Shown piece after piece: positions 27,100 through 37,218 of a stretch of 64,000 nt of DNA; within the stretch, counting starts at the first letter, position 1, and each line of letters starts with the position of its first letter. The position numbers were made by a program, and so were the translations under genes. This stretch comes from Mesaphorura yosii (taxonomy: Eukaryota > Arthropoda > Collembola > Poduromorpha > Tullbergiidae): NCBI GenBank assembly GCA_009869945.1, contig WIXG01000023.1, forward strand, positions 124,001 to 188,000. The letters are read 5' to 3'. Under the pieces are notes generated by a model. It was not told the origin of the DNA and did no database searches. It saw only the letters and a list, made by a program, of their open reading frames with translations.

Positions 27100-28209
27100 C
27101 ACAGTTAATTGGGAAATGAAATGTTTTCAGGGGTTCTTCAACACCGAAGCGAGTCAATTGTCATATGCAAAGAGTACGCAGAAGCTATGCTGATGCTGAA
27201 GTGGTGTTTGGAGTTGAGTGTACGCACAAGACCATGAATGAGGCTATTTGAGACAACTTCCGGTGCGAAACTCATCCGTCCATGCAAAAAAGCAGCGCAG
27301 TAGAATGACCGATCGTCCTCCTTTGTACGAGCAACACTTCTGCAACAATTTTAACCTGGCACAACAATGTTTGAAGTCCAAAGCCACGCAAGCTAAACTC
27401 GTTATCCACGTGCAGTCTGCTGGAACGAACTGGAGCTTAGTTCAAATTCTCAATGAATGTCAAGTCAAAGACAATGAGGGCCACGACCGCACGCACTGGA
27501 GTCAATTGATTCAATCACGGACGAGGTAATGAACTCAGTTGCATTAGTAAATCGAGTGAGATGACAAAAGTCTCTATTACACGAGACTATCAAAGCGCGT
27601 ACACGCGTAAACGCGAACTCGTTGGAGCTTTTCAGGCAATCACCAAACTCAGAGTTGTTTACTCTTCGAACGCAGCTCGAGAACTGGCAGTGAGATCTCT
27701 CATGCGTGTACCTCTTCACAGTCGAGGCTTGGGAGTCTCAACTAGCCTCACAGCATCGCGTACACTATACGCTCGTTGGAAGCGTACAACAATCAGTTGA
27801 GATGAAACGAGTTTGGGACTCTACAAGAAAACTGAATAAGGGGAAGCGTCTTTAAGCCAAGCAAGCGTTGTAATTTTGCAACTCCTCCGAAAGCTTCTTT
27901 CTCGAACTTGCGCAGTACGACTTTTAATTGCCATTACTTTTGTCGCCCAAGCTACCACTCGGCGGAACGTCAATTATTAGATTAATAAAAAGGAAAAAGT
28001 AGAGGTAGGTTTATTGAGGTGTCGAATGCTGAAGATGCGCCTTTGAATTCGGTGACACCCCGGCACGACGCGATAGAGCATTGCACTGTTAGCTCAAACC
28101 CTGTGGCACGCCACATCTTGTCACTCGGTAGTATTGGTGTTGAAGTGCAATCCTGGCCGATCGACCTCGATACAGCGCCGGTGAAATTACAGCACTTTAA
28201 TAAGACATC
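27100..28209. other. Intergenic, no supported gene
   Basis: Open frames of 75-90 codons occur on both strands, and those around 28,000-28,240 overlap each other in opposite orientations. None shows a recognisable motif. This stretch would contain the promoters of the minus-strand exon at 27,073 and of the plus-strand PARP16-like gene at 28,210, which face away from each other about 1.1 kb apart. Confidence 0.5.
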
Positions 28210-29043
28210 ATGGTTGTCGCTGGAATGGAAATTGATCACAAAGAACTAGTGGTGGAACTGATGGAGGCTGCCCAGACGGGTAAGGAAAGCGCCACGATGC
28301 TGGAACTCCGTTTGACCTTATCGGCCCGCGCAATGGACACGGAACAGCAGGAACGGTGCCTGCTCCCATTTTCGCCCTGCTTCTTCAACCCTACAGCCAC
28401 CAGGAAAGATTTTCGAGGGCTCCATAACCACATCCGTAAGTTTCCACCACTGGACCAACTGAACGAAGACAACAGATTTAGAACCAGTGACATGGGGCTT
28501 CTTTATTGGATATTCACCAATCCTCTCACCATTTCACCGCTCTTCAACTTTGACATGGTGCACGCGGCTAAACTGAACGAGCTGCTGAATCTTCAAACTG
28601 GACACAAGCTTCCGGCAGGTCTGGATAAATCGGCGTATTTTTCTCAATCAAGAATCCGAATCCAAAACAAACCTTCATACAGGTGAAAGAGAAATTTGGA
28701 CCATACTTCACATTTCATGGATCGCCACTTAAAAACTTCCATTCAATCATTCATCGTGGACTGCTTCAAAAAATGAACACGCGCAGTGCATATGCCGTTG
28801 ACACATATTTAGATGCCACAATATCAAATGGATACGCTCAAGAAGGCAACGGCTGGAACAAAAGCATATTTGGCGAGAAAATGAGGCGATGGTTATCTTC
28901 GAAATTGTGAATGATAGGACTGGATTGACAAAACACAACTTGGGACCAGGAGTTAAGTCTCAGTCGTAAACAATGATGATCTAGTTCAGCTTGCTTATCT
29001 ACTCGTGTTTGCACCCAATTTCTTCTTCTACAACTACGATTAA
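28210..29043 (+). pseudogene. PARP16-like ADP-ribosyltransferase, frame broken three times
   Basis: The product resembles PARP16, an ER-anchored mono-ADP-ribosyltransferase. The first frame (from 28,210) gives the N-terminal helical region, including LLPFSPCFFNP. The catalytic start is in the next frame, with FHGSPLKNFHSIIHRGL (from about 28,708), which carries the family histidine. A tyrosine follows in DTYL, then EGNGW. The strand MVIFEIVND (28,889) lies in a third frame, and VVNNDDLVQLAYLLVF (about 28,963) is back in the first. Each shift equals loss of one base. The likely sites are a T run near 28,638, an A run near 28,879 and AA near 28,955. The loop read as FGEG in PARP16 is YAVD here. 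After LLVF the frame stops at 29,041-29,043, so the C-terminal membrane anchor is absent. AATAAA follows at 29,059 and 29,099. This is probably a decayed copy, or an expressed soluble form if the indels are assembly errors. Confidence 0.7.
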
Positions 29044-29724
29044 GAAAATAAGCAGTGAAATAAATCCAAATTCCATGTATTTGTAATTACGAAACACGAA
29101 TAAAGTGACAGATTCTTTACTTTGACCTCTGCTCTGTGAGAACAATTTGCTTGGAACACTTTTTGGGAACATTGTTTAGGACAATTTATTGTCTTGGGAC
29201 AATCTGGAAACAATACCTGATAATAGCCAAGGTAACAAACGGCCGATAATGCATGAATTGCAGATCATGCAGAAGCCAGAAGAGATCATCTCAGATCAAC
29301 AAACTTTGTACAGTACACAAAATTATTACGTAACTCTGAACAGGAAAGGGAGCCTTTTGTTTGCTTTACTTTCGGTATATTCATGTTCAGACTTGAATTG
29401 CTGCAACCGCACCCTTGGTGGTTGTTTTGATGCATGGTACAGCTGCAGCCGTTATTTAGTTCTCATTCCGGTCTTTGGTACACTGTCGAAGCCTCCGTAC
29501 ACCTACGTAGCTGGTTCCAAGTTCTCTGTAGTGGTTTAGTGACGAATTAAGAAGATTTGGACAATTCTGAACCGGCAAATTAACACGCCAGCTTGAGTCG
29601 CAGGTAGAGAACTGGTAAACTATAAGCTAAATAATGTCAGGCCAGGCTGGCGCAAACGTAGACAAACCCTCTTTTTGTTTGGACACAAGATACTAGGCAC
29701 TGACGAAGGACACTGGAATCAAAA
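29044..29724. other. Intergenic between PARP16-like gene and next gene
   Basis: Poly(A) signals at 29,059 and 29,099 would serve the upstream gene. A 116-codon open frame at 29,189-29,539 has no family resemblance and is not accepted as a gene. The remainder is presumably the promoter and 5' leader of the gene starting at 29,725. Confidence 0.5.
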
Positions 29725-31925
29725 ATGGAACAAGACCGCGACTGTGCCGGAGGTGACGGCTCGGAAGAACTGAATTATTCGTCGTTCCTGGATAGCAGCT
29801 TGGCAGCACAAACGTACGAAGTTTGTACAGGACCAATCAGTGAGGGAGAGAGAGCTTATCTTCTAAGACGCGGACTTGCGCTGGAAGATTCACTGGGAGA
29901 GTTGTACGGTGAACCATCAACGTAAGAGCTTCTCGCATTTCCACTTCCCACTCAATGTGGATGTGTTTTAGCTATCTAACAGAAATTGGTACTTGGAATA
30001 TACCTTGCATTCTCAAACAGAATATTTGACTCCGAAGATTCAGATGCATCAATGATTATGAACTACACTCCAGAATCTGGCAAGAAAGTTTCAAACTTCA
30101 GCCAAAATGTAAGAAGTCGTAGCAATCGAAAAATCATTAAGAATATTTACAGCAGTGAAACTGATTCGCTACCGGCTTCGGAGTCGGAGATCAAAAGTCA
30201 ATTGAGCCTTTTGGACTTTGAGGAGAAGGAGAGAAATATTGAATTGTATCATCTAGAAAACGAAACACAACAGGCAGGAATTGGTGAGAATTTAGATGAG
30301 AAACTTGCGAATCCAGTCGTCAGCGATTGTCCAGTGCTGTCGTCAGTAGCCAAACAAGATCCAGCGCTGGAGGAAGCAATCGCAGCAAAACTTCCGACCC
30401 AGGCACAACAGTCACAGCCAGGTAAATCGGAGCCTCGTAGAACGAATTTTGAAAGAAAATTCTCACTAACTTCGATCTTCATTATCAGCAGCTTTACCAT
30501 CTGTCGAGGATCACGAAAGTGAAGGCGAGAAAAACTTAAAGGCAGCTGATCCCATCGAAAGTCCGTCACACACCGTTTCACTAAGCAGAACGAATGCTAA
30601 CAATGGCAAGAATTTGTCAACCGTCCAAAGCGAATCCAGTAACATGTTTGACTGCACTTCTAGTTCGGGGTAAGTTACTTACACGAGATCACCATGCTCG
30701 CACTTTTACTTAATAACTGTAATTTTACAAGACATACATGCTTTAGGGAAGAATTCGATGACACAATTACCCTCATGGAAAAGATCTTGGCCATGGCTGA
30801 GGAACAAGAGCAAGTAGCAAAGATCAGCGGCGTTCCGTTGGAGACTCCTACCACTTCTGAGAAGAAATCGCCAAGTCGAAGTCCGTCAACCTCAATATTG
30901 AAACGATGCAAGAAGTCACTCCCATCGCTTGGCAGATCTACGCTGAAATCAATTTCACCAGTTTCTAAAACTCGAAGTCCAACTGTTCCGGATGCCAAAG
31001 CTTCTGTGACTTCGCTGAAAGTTGGAAACTTTAGTGAAGAAGAAAAGGCCCCGGCGTCTCCGTTTCCCGTGTTTCTTGGTAATTGCAAGAAAGGGACTTA
31101 CTTCGAGTCGCCGGCGTTGGCTGGTCGGTTTATGGCTCAAAATCAAGATGTTGTCAATGGTATGTACACCCCAGCAAGTCCGTTTGCTATTCAGCCGAAC
31201 TCCATTCCATTATTAAGAAGAGTTTATCCGTCGCCTACGCGTTTGCCTGCTGAGTCACGGGATGGTCTACTTGTGAAACGTCCAATCTTTAAACCGGGAC
31301 TGGTGAGATTCACACCACCGCCTTCCTATTTATTGAAGAAGAACGGAGGGAGCGCAGTCAGTTCACCCGTCGCGCAGTACATTTATTCTACCCCAACTTG
31401 TAAAAAAATTCAACGAGCGGCCACAGCAGCTGCTGGTGACTCGAATGGAAGGGAAGGACAAATTAAAGCTGGAGGAATTGCAAGTTCGCCTTTGAACATT
31501 CCGAAGCCGCACGTGCCCCCTGAACTGGGTGGCTTCGGACCACCAAAACCCAAGATTCTACAAGAATCCAGTCGACAGCAGCACGAGACTCAAACGTCAG
31601 CTTTAAATAATGCTGGAGGCAAGCAACAAGAACGGCTGCTGTTGAAGTTGAAACCAATTGAATACCATGGATCGGATAAAATTCGTGAGCAAATTCACAA
31701 AACCGAAACGCCCAAAAGAATGGAGCTAAAAGTTCAAATACACAAAGGTAAAAGCAAAAAGCTGCAGCCGAAATTAGCATTGCCTGCAAAGATTAGATTA
31801 CATTCCTATGGATTTGATAATTTGCAGGAGTTGTGGATGAGAACACAAATGCAACAATTGTGGAAGATGCATCTATCAATAAGGCCTTCGTTCCTGCTCG
31901 ACTTAAGGAATGCAAGAAGACGTAA
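29725..31925 (+). CDS. Unrecognised Ser/Thr-Pro-rich protein, about 625 aa
   Basis: Five exons join in frame: 29,725-29,921, 30,021-30,421, 30,489-30,669, 30,747-31,747 and 31,828-31,925. The last intron (31,748-31,827) has no stop codon in the upstream frame, but splicing it gives a far more protein-like end (VEDASINKAFVPARL, then KECKKT). I do not recognise the family. The protein looks largely disordered, with an acidic N-terminal third. From about residue 275 it is rich in SP/TP sites, for example SPSRSPSTS, YTPASPF, VYPSPTRLP, FTPPPS, SSPVAQYI and YSTPT. There is no signal peptide, membrane segment or zinc site. The dense SP/TP sites suggest a substrate of cyclin-dependent or MAP kinases, such as a mitotic or cytoskeletal regulator; this is inference. 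AATAAA lies at 32,117. Confidence 0.7.
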
Positions 31926-32116
31926 AAGGTTGCGTTGATTATAGTTAACGTGAGATTATTAGACTAGAATTGATGATTTTCGTGTTTTTATAATTTTTGT
32001 ACAATGAATATGAACAGAATCCTTTAGGATTAGTACAAACCAAGTCCACTTTTGAGTGGCCAAATTAATAACAAGACGAGTACTAATTACGCATTTACTT
32101 AAACTTAACCCCTTTT

Positions 32117-32147
32117 AATAAAAACCGGTTAGAAACACTGGTTTATT
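32117..32147. promoter_or_regulatory. Convergent poly(A) signals
   Basis: AATAAA at 32,117-32,122 on the plus strand would end the SP/TP-rich gene. Its complement TTTATT at 32,142-32,147 gives AATAAA on the minus strand for ERGIC2. The two convergent genes therefore end within about 30 bp of each other and their 3' UTRs probably overlap. Confidence 0.7.
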
Positions 32148-32200
32148 GTGGCCGTTTAATTAAAATAGCAAGTTACAATTTCACATACATTAACTATAAC

Positions 32201-33961
32201 TCACGTTTTTGCGTGAGATAAAATATCTGGCAGAGTTTCTCCATCCTTGTCCAAGGAAACAGCGTTTTGAGAAAACGGCATTCTGTTTCCTGATGTTGGG
32301 GAATCAGGAACAAATTGCGGGTGAATCAAATCGATGTCCGCAGTCTGGAAATCCAAGTTGAATGAACCGATTCCAGAACCGGTTCGAGAATGACGAGGTG
32401 CGTGAATTTTCTCGGGATCATTGTTTAAGTACAGAGGTACTTTCTCGGAATCTCGGCCCTTATCTTTCTTCCTGAAGGAATTGACTGTGCAGCCCAAGTA
32501 CGAAAGATGGTTGTACAACATGCCTACTGTCGCGTACACACCGCCAATGATAGCGCACAAGCGTATCAGCAGTTGAATAAACGACTCGCTCTCTTCAGTC
32601 ACTTCCACCTGCGATGTAAATATAACAGCTTATCAAAACTCATTCGAGTTGCAAGTACAGAATTCATTGAAAAGTCATGCCTTCAAACCACTCATGTCGT
32701 ACTTGAAAAATATTCCAGAAATCCCGTGCGAGCCTTTCTCGTGGTCAATTTCTCGAGCCAACTCCCTCACGGAGTATTGGTATGTTTGGTAAGTTCTAAA
32801 CCTTGTTTTGACGACTGTGGGCACAACATGGATGAAGTATGTATACAGCATATGATCTAAACAAAAACAAATTCTCGTTGGTTATGCGGGCTATGCCCAT
32901 CTCATACATAGGTTCAAGGTCAGTGGATCCTTACTTGAATGAGCCACTTTCTCATCTCCTTCGAGAGGTAGAACAATTGAAGACGAGCTATCACCGAACG
33001 AGAATTTGTAAATCCGGTGAGAAAAGTTGTAATCTCTTTCTGACATGAAGGCTGCGATATGAGCATGCCCTCTTGACAGAGGCAGCGTCTTCCCAGCAGT
33101 TATGTGAAAATTTCCGGCGACCTTATTCAGTTCCAGAGAACCATGAAAGCGACAAGCTTCCTTCGGACCTCGCTCATGACTTTCTTGTCTTGATCTTAAA
33201 TAGAAAACATCACAGTTAATATTAATTTCAACAGATTCAACCATTCAACATATCCACAACACATTCAACAGAAAAGAAGACTTACATCCTAGGCATTTCG
33301 CTGTACAAGTTTATAAAGTTGTTCTTCCAAAGAATATCGTTAATTGCATGAAACTCCTCTCTGAAATATGTGTTGAACGCAGCCTTGGATTTAAAATAAG
33401 ACCTCTGCTCATCGTTGAGTTCAAAATGCACGTATTCTTCTTCCAATTCGCCAAACTTGACAACGTTCTGATTTGTTGAATCCACTATGTCCGCTCCGAC
33501 AACTGATATGGTAAAAGAATTGTTAGATTTGAGGATACACAGAGCACTAAAATGTAGGAAGCGAAAAGGATTCTATAACACTTGACTTACTTGCGCAAGG
33601 CATTGCTACCGTGAGATCAACATTAATACTAAGTTTTGCATCCAAGTCGGTATCTGGGCTGAAGTGAAATTTATACTCGGTATCCAAATAGTAGCTAAGT
33701 TCAAGGCCAACAAGCCACAAAATGAGGATGATTGCGGCAATTGATGCTGTAAAAAGTTAGAAATGACCGTGATTTTCTGTGTAGTCAGTCAATTATCACC
33801 TCATTAATACTACCTCCTCCTCCATATGAAGTTGTTTCCACACAGGTCTCAGGCACTTTAGAGAACGCATCCAAATCTTCGACTACTTTAAGTACATTCT
33901 TCTTTCTTCTTATCAGTACAGTGCCAGAAGATGAATCATGTTGCGCACGGTTTAGGCTCAT
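32201..33961 (-). CDS. ERGIC2: ERGIC2, ER-Golgi intermediate compartment protein 2
   Basis: This is a cargo receptor of the early secretory pathway, acting with ERGIC3-type partners and cycling between ER and Golgi. Six exons: 33,814-33,961, 33,591-33,746, 33,286-33,502, 32,935-33,194, 32,681-32,856 and 32,201-32,608, giving 454 aa. Family features in order are a cytosolic start containing LDAFSKVPE (about residues 30-38), a first membrane span around 51-70, a luminal domain with MPCAIVGAD and then HGSLELNKVAGNFHITAGK, GHAHIAAF and YNFSHRI, then GSHGISGIFFKYDMS, and a second span around 329-351 (LLIRLCAIIGGVYATVG). The cytosolic tail is about 100 residues, well longer than in vertebrate ERGIC2 (about 377 aa in all). 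The last intron (32,609-32,680) is GC-AG; its use restores exact alignment with the family. TTTATT at 32,142-32,147 is the minus-strand poly(A) signal. Confidence 0.93.
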
Positions 33962-34676
33962 GATGGGTAGTTTCGACAGCCTCCTTCTTTCCTTATTCCG
34001 TATTAAAGCACTTCCAGACCTTCAGCATTAACCGTCTTCCTCAATTTGGCAAAAGTACCGGGCGCCCGCGCCGATATCCCTCGCCTACGAACCAAATTAC
34101 AAGCGTTAAGCTACCAAGCGCGTTTGACACTGACACTAACGTGAAGTTGAAACTTTAAACTTACCAGATTGTCTGATGACAGTTCAATTGTAGATCCACA
34201 ATCAGACCAATTCTCCAAACGGATGTTAGTCCCGACGAATACTTGCTAGTAATACATATTGTTGTGCTGCTGTGTTGTGTATCTTCATAAATCGCAATCA
34301 AAATTCAAAATGTTTGATTAGAGACCACTATAATCCCAATCTTAGAAGCTTCGGGGTTTAACCAGAGACATATGTGCTAACTTTGTCGCGCTCTCCCACT
34401 TGCGAGTTCCGCCTTTGAATTATTTATTTACGAGGGCCGGAAAATCCATACAGAATTGCATGTGAAGCCTCTCCGCGAGATGCCATATTCGGTTCTCACT
34501 TTTGATCAATATCCAGCGTACGACGGCGCAGTGATGGATTAAAAATGCGAACCTACTGGGATATCGACTATTAATTTTTTTAGTTTAAAGAGTGGTCTAA
34601 CTCCAAAACTGATAACTGCGCGTGTGCATTTTGGAGTGCACGCACACGTGGACTGGAATTTCGAGAGCATTTAACT

Positions 34677-34682
34677 TTTATT
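34677..34682 (-). promoter_or_regulatory. Poly(A) signal of first channel gene
   Basis: TTTATT on the plus strand is AATAAA on the minus strand, about 20 nt after the channel gene's stop codon. An inverted repeat (CGTGTGC...GCACACG) lies just beyond it, near 34,620-34,650. Confidence 0.6.
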
Positions 34683-34701
34683 GCACCAAGACAATCGATA
34701 A

Positions 34702-36590
34702 TCATTGTTGTTGATCATTGAATGGAATCATATATGGATCCTCGACGTGTGAAATTGACAAATAGATTTTCCAGTACGCGATATTAAACGCGATGAACAT
34801 GATCGGAAGGGCCAGGCGGAAAAACCTGGAGGAAACCAAACAGCAGGGATACTTTGAGAGGGTGGAAAGAAACTTACATTGAAAGGTTCAATTACCAGTC
34901 CAGCAGTCTTGGAGCCAAGCGATAACAACAAGGCTTCCTTGGGGCATTTCTAGACATGTCATTTTGCATGCTCTTCCTGTAATTTTTCCGGCCCTTCAGG
35001 AGACAAGTGATAACAGCGTGTTCTGGAATGGAATCATGCGCATAATCGTAATATCCGTGTGCGTGTGCAACAAAATTGTTCAATGAACTTGGTTTACCAA
35101 TTATCGACAAAAATACCAGTCCAAGACAAGCAACTAAATACACGTCGATTGCTTGGACGTAAGAGATTTTTGGCAGGCTGAATTGTACGTTCAACCAAAG
35201 GTGAAGGATGGATAAAACCTGCAACACAACGAAAGCCAAGATTTTTCACCTGTATGAGTGCCTCCTTGTTTCTGATTATTTTGCTGTATTATTAAACGGT
35301 GTGATGTCGTACACAAATAACTCCAGTCAAAATCCGCCCAGTCAGTGCTTCTCCATTCAGCCAGAGCGGAACCCATGACACGATTACAAGTAGTGACGCG
35401 GGCAAGTAAACTGTAATCACGTAGTGTCCAACTGATCTGGCAAAGTTGATGTGCACGCTGACTCTGGAATAATTTCCTGCAAATAAGGCAGGCGCAATTT
35501 AAGGCGATCGGCTAATCACTGTGATAGATGCTCTAATTGCAATTCACAGTTGTTCATCTGTTTCACACACCTGATGACAATGAAAACTCATTCGCCGCTC
35601 CTCTGTATCCTACAACTGACCACTGAGACATGGTCACGTTGGCTGAAATTCCAATGGACTCCGAGCCCCGAGCCCAATAATATTTTATGTCGGTCATACT
35701 CGACCCAACTGATAAAATAGGGAACCGTCAAAGTTACACTGCCGCGATGACTGAAACTAGTGCTTACAGCTTTCCAATTCCAAACCGCAAACTTGTCTGT
35801 CCATCGGAAAGAACTGGAGATCCATTGGGCACGCAGCTGTTGTGGTCATCCTGATATCAAATCGTACACATCGTAAGAGGGTCAATCTAGAGTCCAGGAT
35901 TAACCTACCGAACCGAACGAAGTACTTCTCCGTCCGAGGAAAGTCGTGTGATTTCATCCGTCACGTGTTGGGATTTCTGATTCACCGTGAATGTGTCCGG
36001 TATCCAAATTCGTTTACTCAGCCCGTCCCCGATTACCTTATTTAGAAATCGAACAATTACAAGAGCTGACAAGGCTGCGTCTCAGCCAAAGAAAACGGGC
36101 ATGCATTCGTGTGGGAAATGTACCGGAAAACTGTTTGGTACGCCATTAAACCGCAACCGCGAATCCACCCAAGTTTGCCGAAAGTAATACGTCAGAGTAA
36201 ACTCCATGTTGTGTACACAAAGCGAATCCACTCTGAGAATATACATCGAGAGTCCAATATCCACCGGCGGACCTTACAAACGACATCACAGCGGTATTAA
36301 AAGGACTTCGACATTGTTTGCCTTTTACTTGTGATGATTTTACCTCCATGATTTGGCCGAACTCGCTTGTCGTACCCATTCAGAAGTGTGTTTAGCGTCG
36401 TTGTAATGTGCTCGCCTTGTTTTCCAGCTCGATTGGCTTGAGCTCTGAAATCAAGAGAGTTTGATACGTTTGCCACATTTTCACACAGCAAAAAATAAAA
36501 ACTATTTTCGTACCTGACATTGGGTCCCAATATGCTCAGAAGAGTGATTGAGGCAATGATAAAATTAAAACATTGAGAAAGATGAATCAT
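34702..36590 (-). CDS. RDL/GABA-receptor-like Cys-loop channel subunit A, atypical pore
   Basis: Ten exons: 36,514-36,590, 36,344-36,444, 36,124-36,272, 35,909-36,036, 35,768-35,850, 35,571-35,708, 35,313-35,476, 35,098-35,218, 34,896-35,022 and 34,702-34,825, giving 403 aa. Visible features are a signal peptide; [16 protein letters not shown] (loop D); WIPDTF; a Cys-loop with Cys-159 and Cys-173 around [14 protein letters not shown]; and SGNYSR (loop C). There is no second loop-C cysteine pair, so it is GABA-type rather than glycine/GluCl-type. M1 is at about 244-265 and M4 at the C-terminus ([10 protein letters not shown]). The pore segment M2 (from Arg-273, 0') has TGR where anion channels have PAR, Leu at 2', Ile at 6' and His at 13'. 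The usual TVLTMTT core is absent, although [12 protein letters not shown] follows at the normal spacing. The M3-M4 loop is short. Probably a ligand-gated ion channel subunit; ligand and ion selectivity are not proven. Confidence 0.85.
35023..35097 (-). other. In-frame intron of channel A that may be retained
   Basis: This 75-nt intron has consensus ends (GTAAAC...CCAG), is a multiple of three and has no stop codon in the reading frame. Retention would add 25 residues, rich in His and Tyr, right after M3. The paralogue has an intron at the same place, so splicing is the likely main form. Confidence 0.5.
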
Positions 36591-37218
36591 TATGTATTCT
36601 TAGCACAAAAATTATTTCGGAAACGTGAAGTACAATTTAATGCGGCTATACTTCATGTTATGTAACGGACTAAATGGCTGAGACTCGCGTCACATCACAT
36701 CATGACTTAACTAATGGGTGTGTCGTTAAAGTCGCTAGTTTCAACTCTGCGTCGTCCCTCGCCAAGCCACGCCGCTCTGTACCAGGAATTGGTACACTTT
36801 TACCCACTTCGTGCCACAAGTGGCCTGAGCTAGATGAATCGAGAGTGCAGCAGAAGAAAGCGAATCAATTCGTGTAAAACAGCACAGCAAATTGAAAACT
36901 TCCTACTTAATGCCGAAGACAACGCAAACCGTACTTAACGAGACGCGAATAAGAATGGCACACACAATGCCATTGTAGAAAATGTAACGCTGTTCCAACA
37001 CAAATGTTTCCATCCCTCCTCTGAAACATTTGAGACATGATCAGTCCCATATCCCATTCATGTAGCATGCGACGAGAAAATGCAAAGTCCAGAATTAATT
37101 CACAAATGTCCATAATCACTTTCGTTCATTTCATTGACTTCCTTATTCAGGTTGCAATTTAAAGATCAAGAGAGTTTATTCGCAGATGATTCATGCATGC
37201 ACATTCACGAAAAGATTT
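36591..37218. other. Intergenic between the paired channel genes
   Basis: About 630 bp separate the two genes. It should hold the promoter of subunit A and the 3' UTR of subunit B, whose AATAAA reads as TTTATT at 37,175-37,180. Short open frames here have no resemblance to channel exons or other families. Confidence 0.6.

Noticed and set aside
28019-28249. Opposed 76- and 85-codon frames near 28,000-28,240
   Set aside because: They overlap in antisense and end in unrelated positions; neither extends the PARP16-like homology upstream.
28638-28960. Programmed ribosomal frameshifting in the PARP16-like gene
   Set aside because: Three successive shifts without a common slippery site; decay or local sequence error is simpler.
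29189-29539. 116-codon plus-strand open frame
   Set aside because: No family resemblance, poor start context and position directly after the PARP16-like poly(A) signals; length is compatible with chance.
36082-36264. Premature stop after the loop following YYFRQTW in channel A
   Set aside because: The stop lies in an intron. A donor at 36,122-36,123 restores a 23-residue loop of the same length as in channel B, so the gene is not broken.
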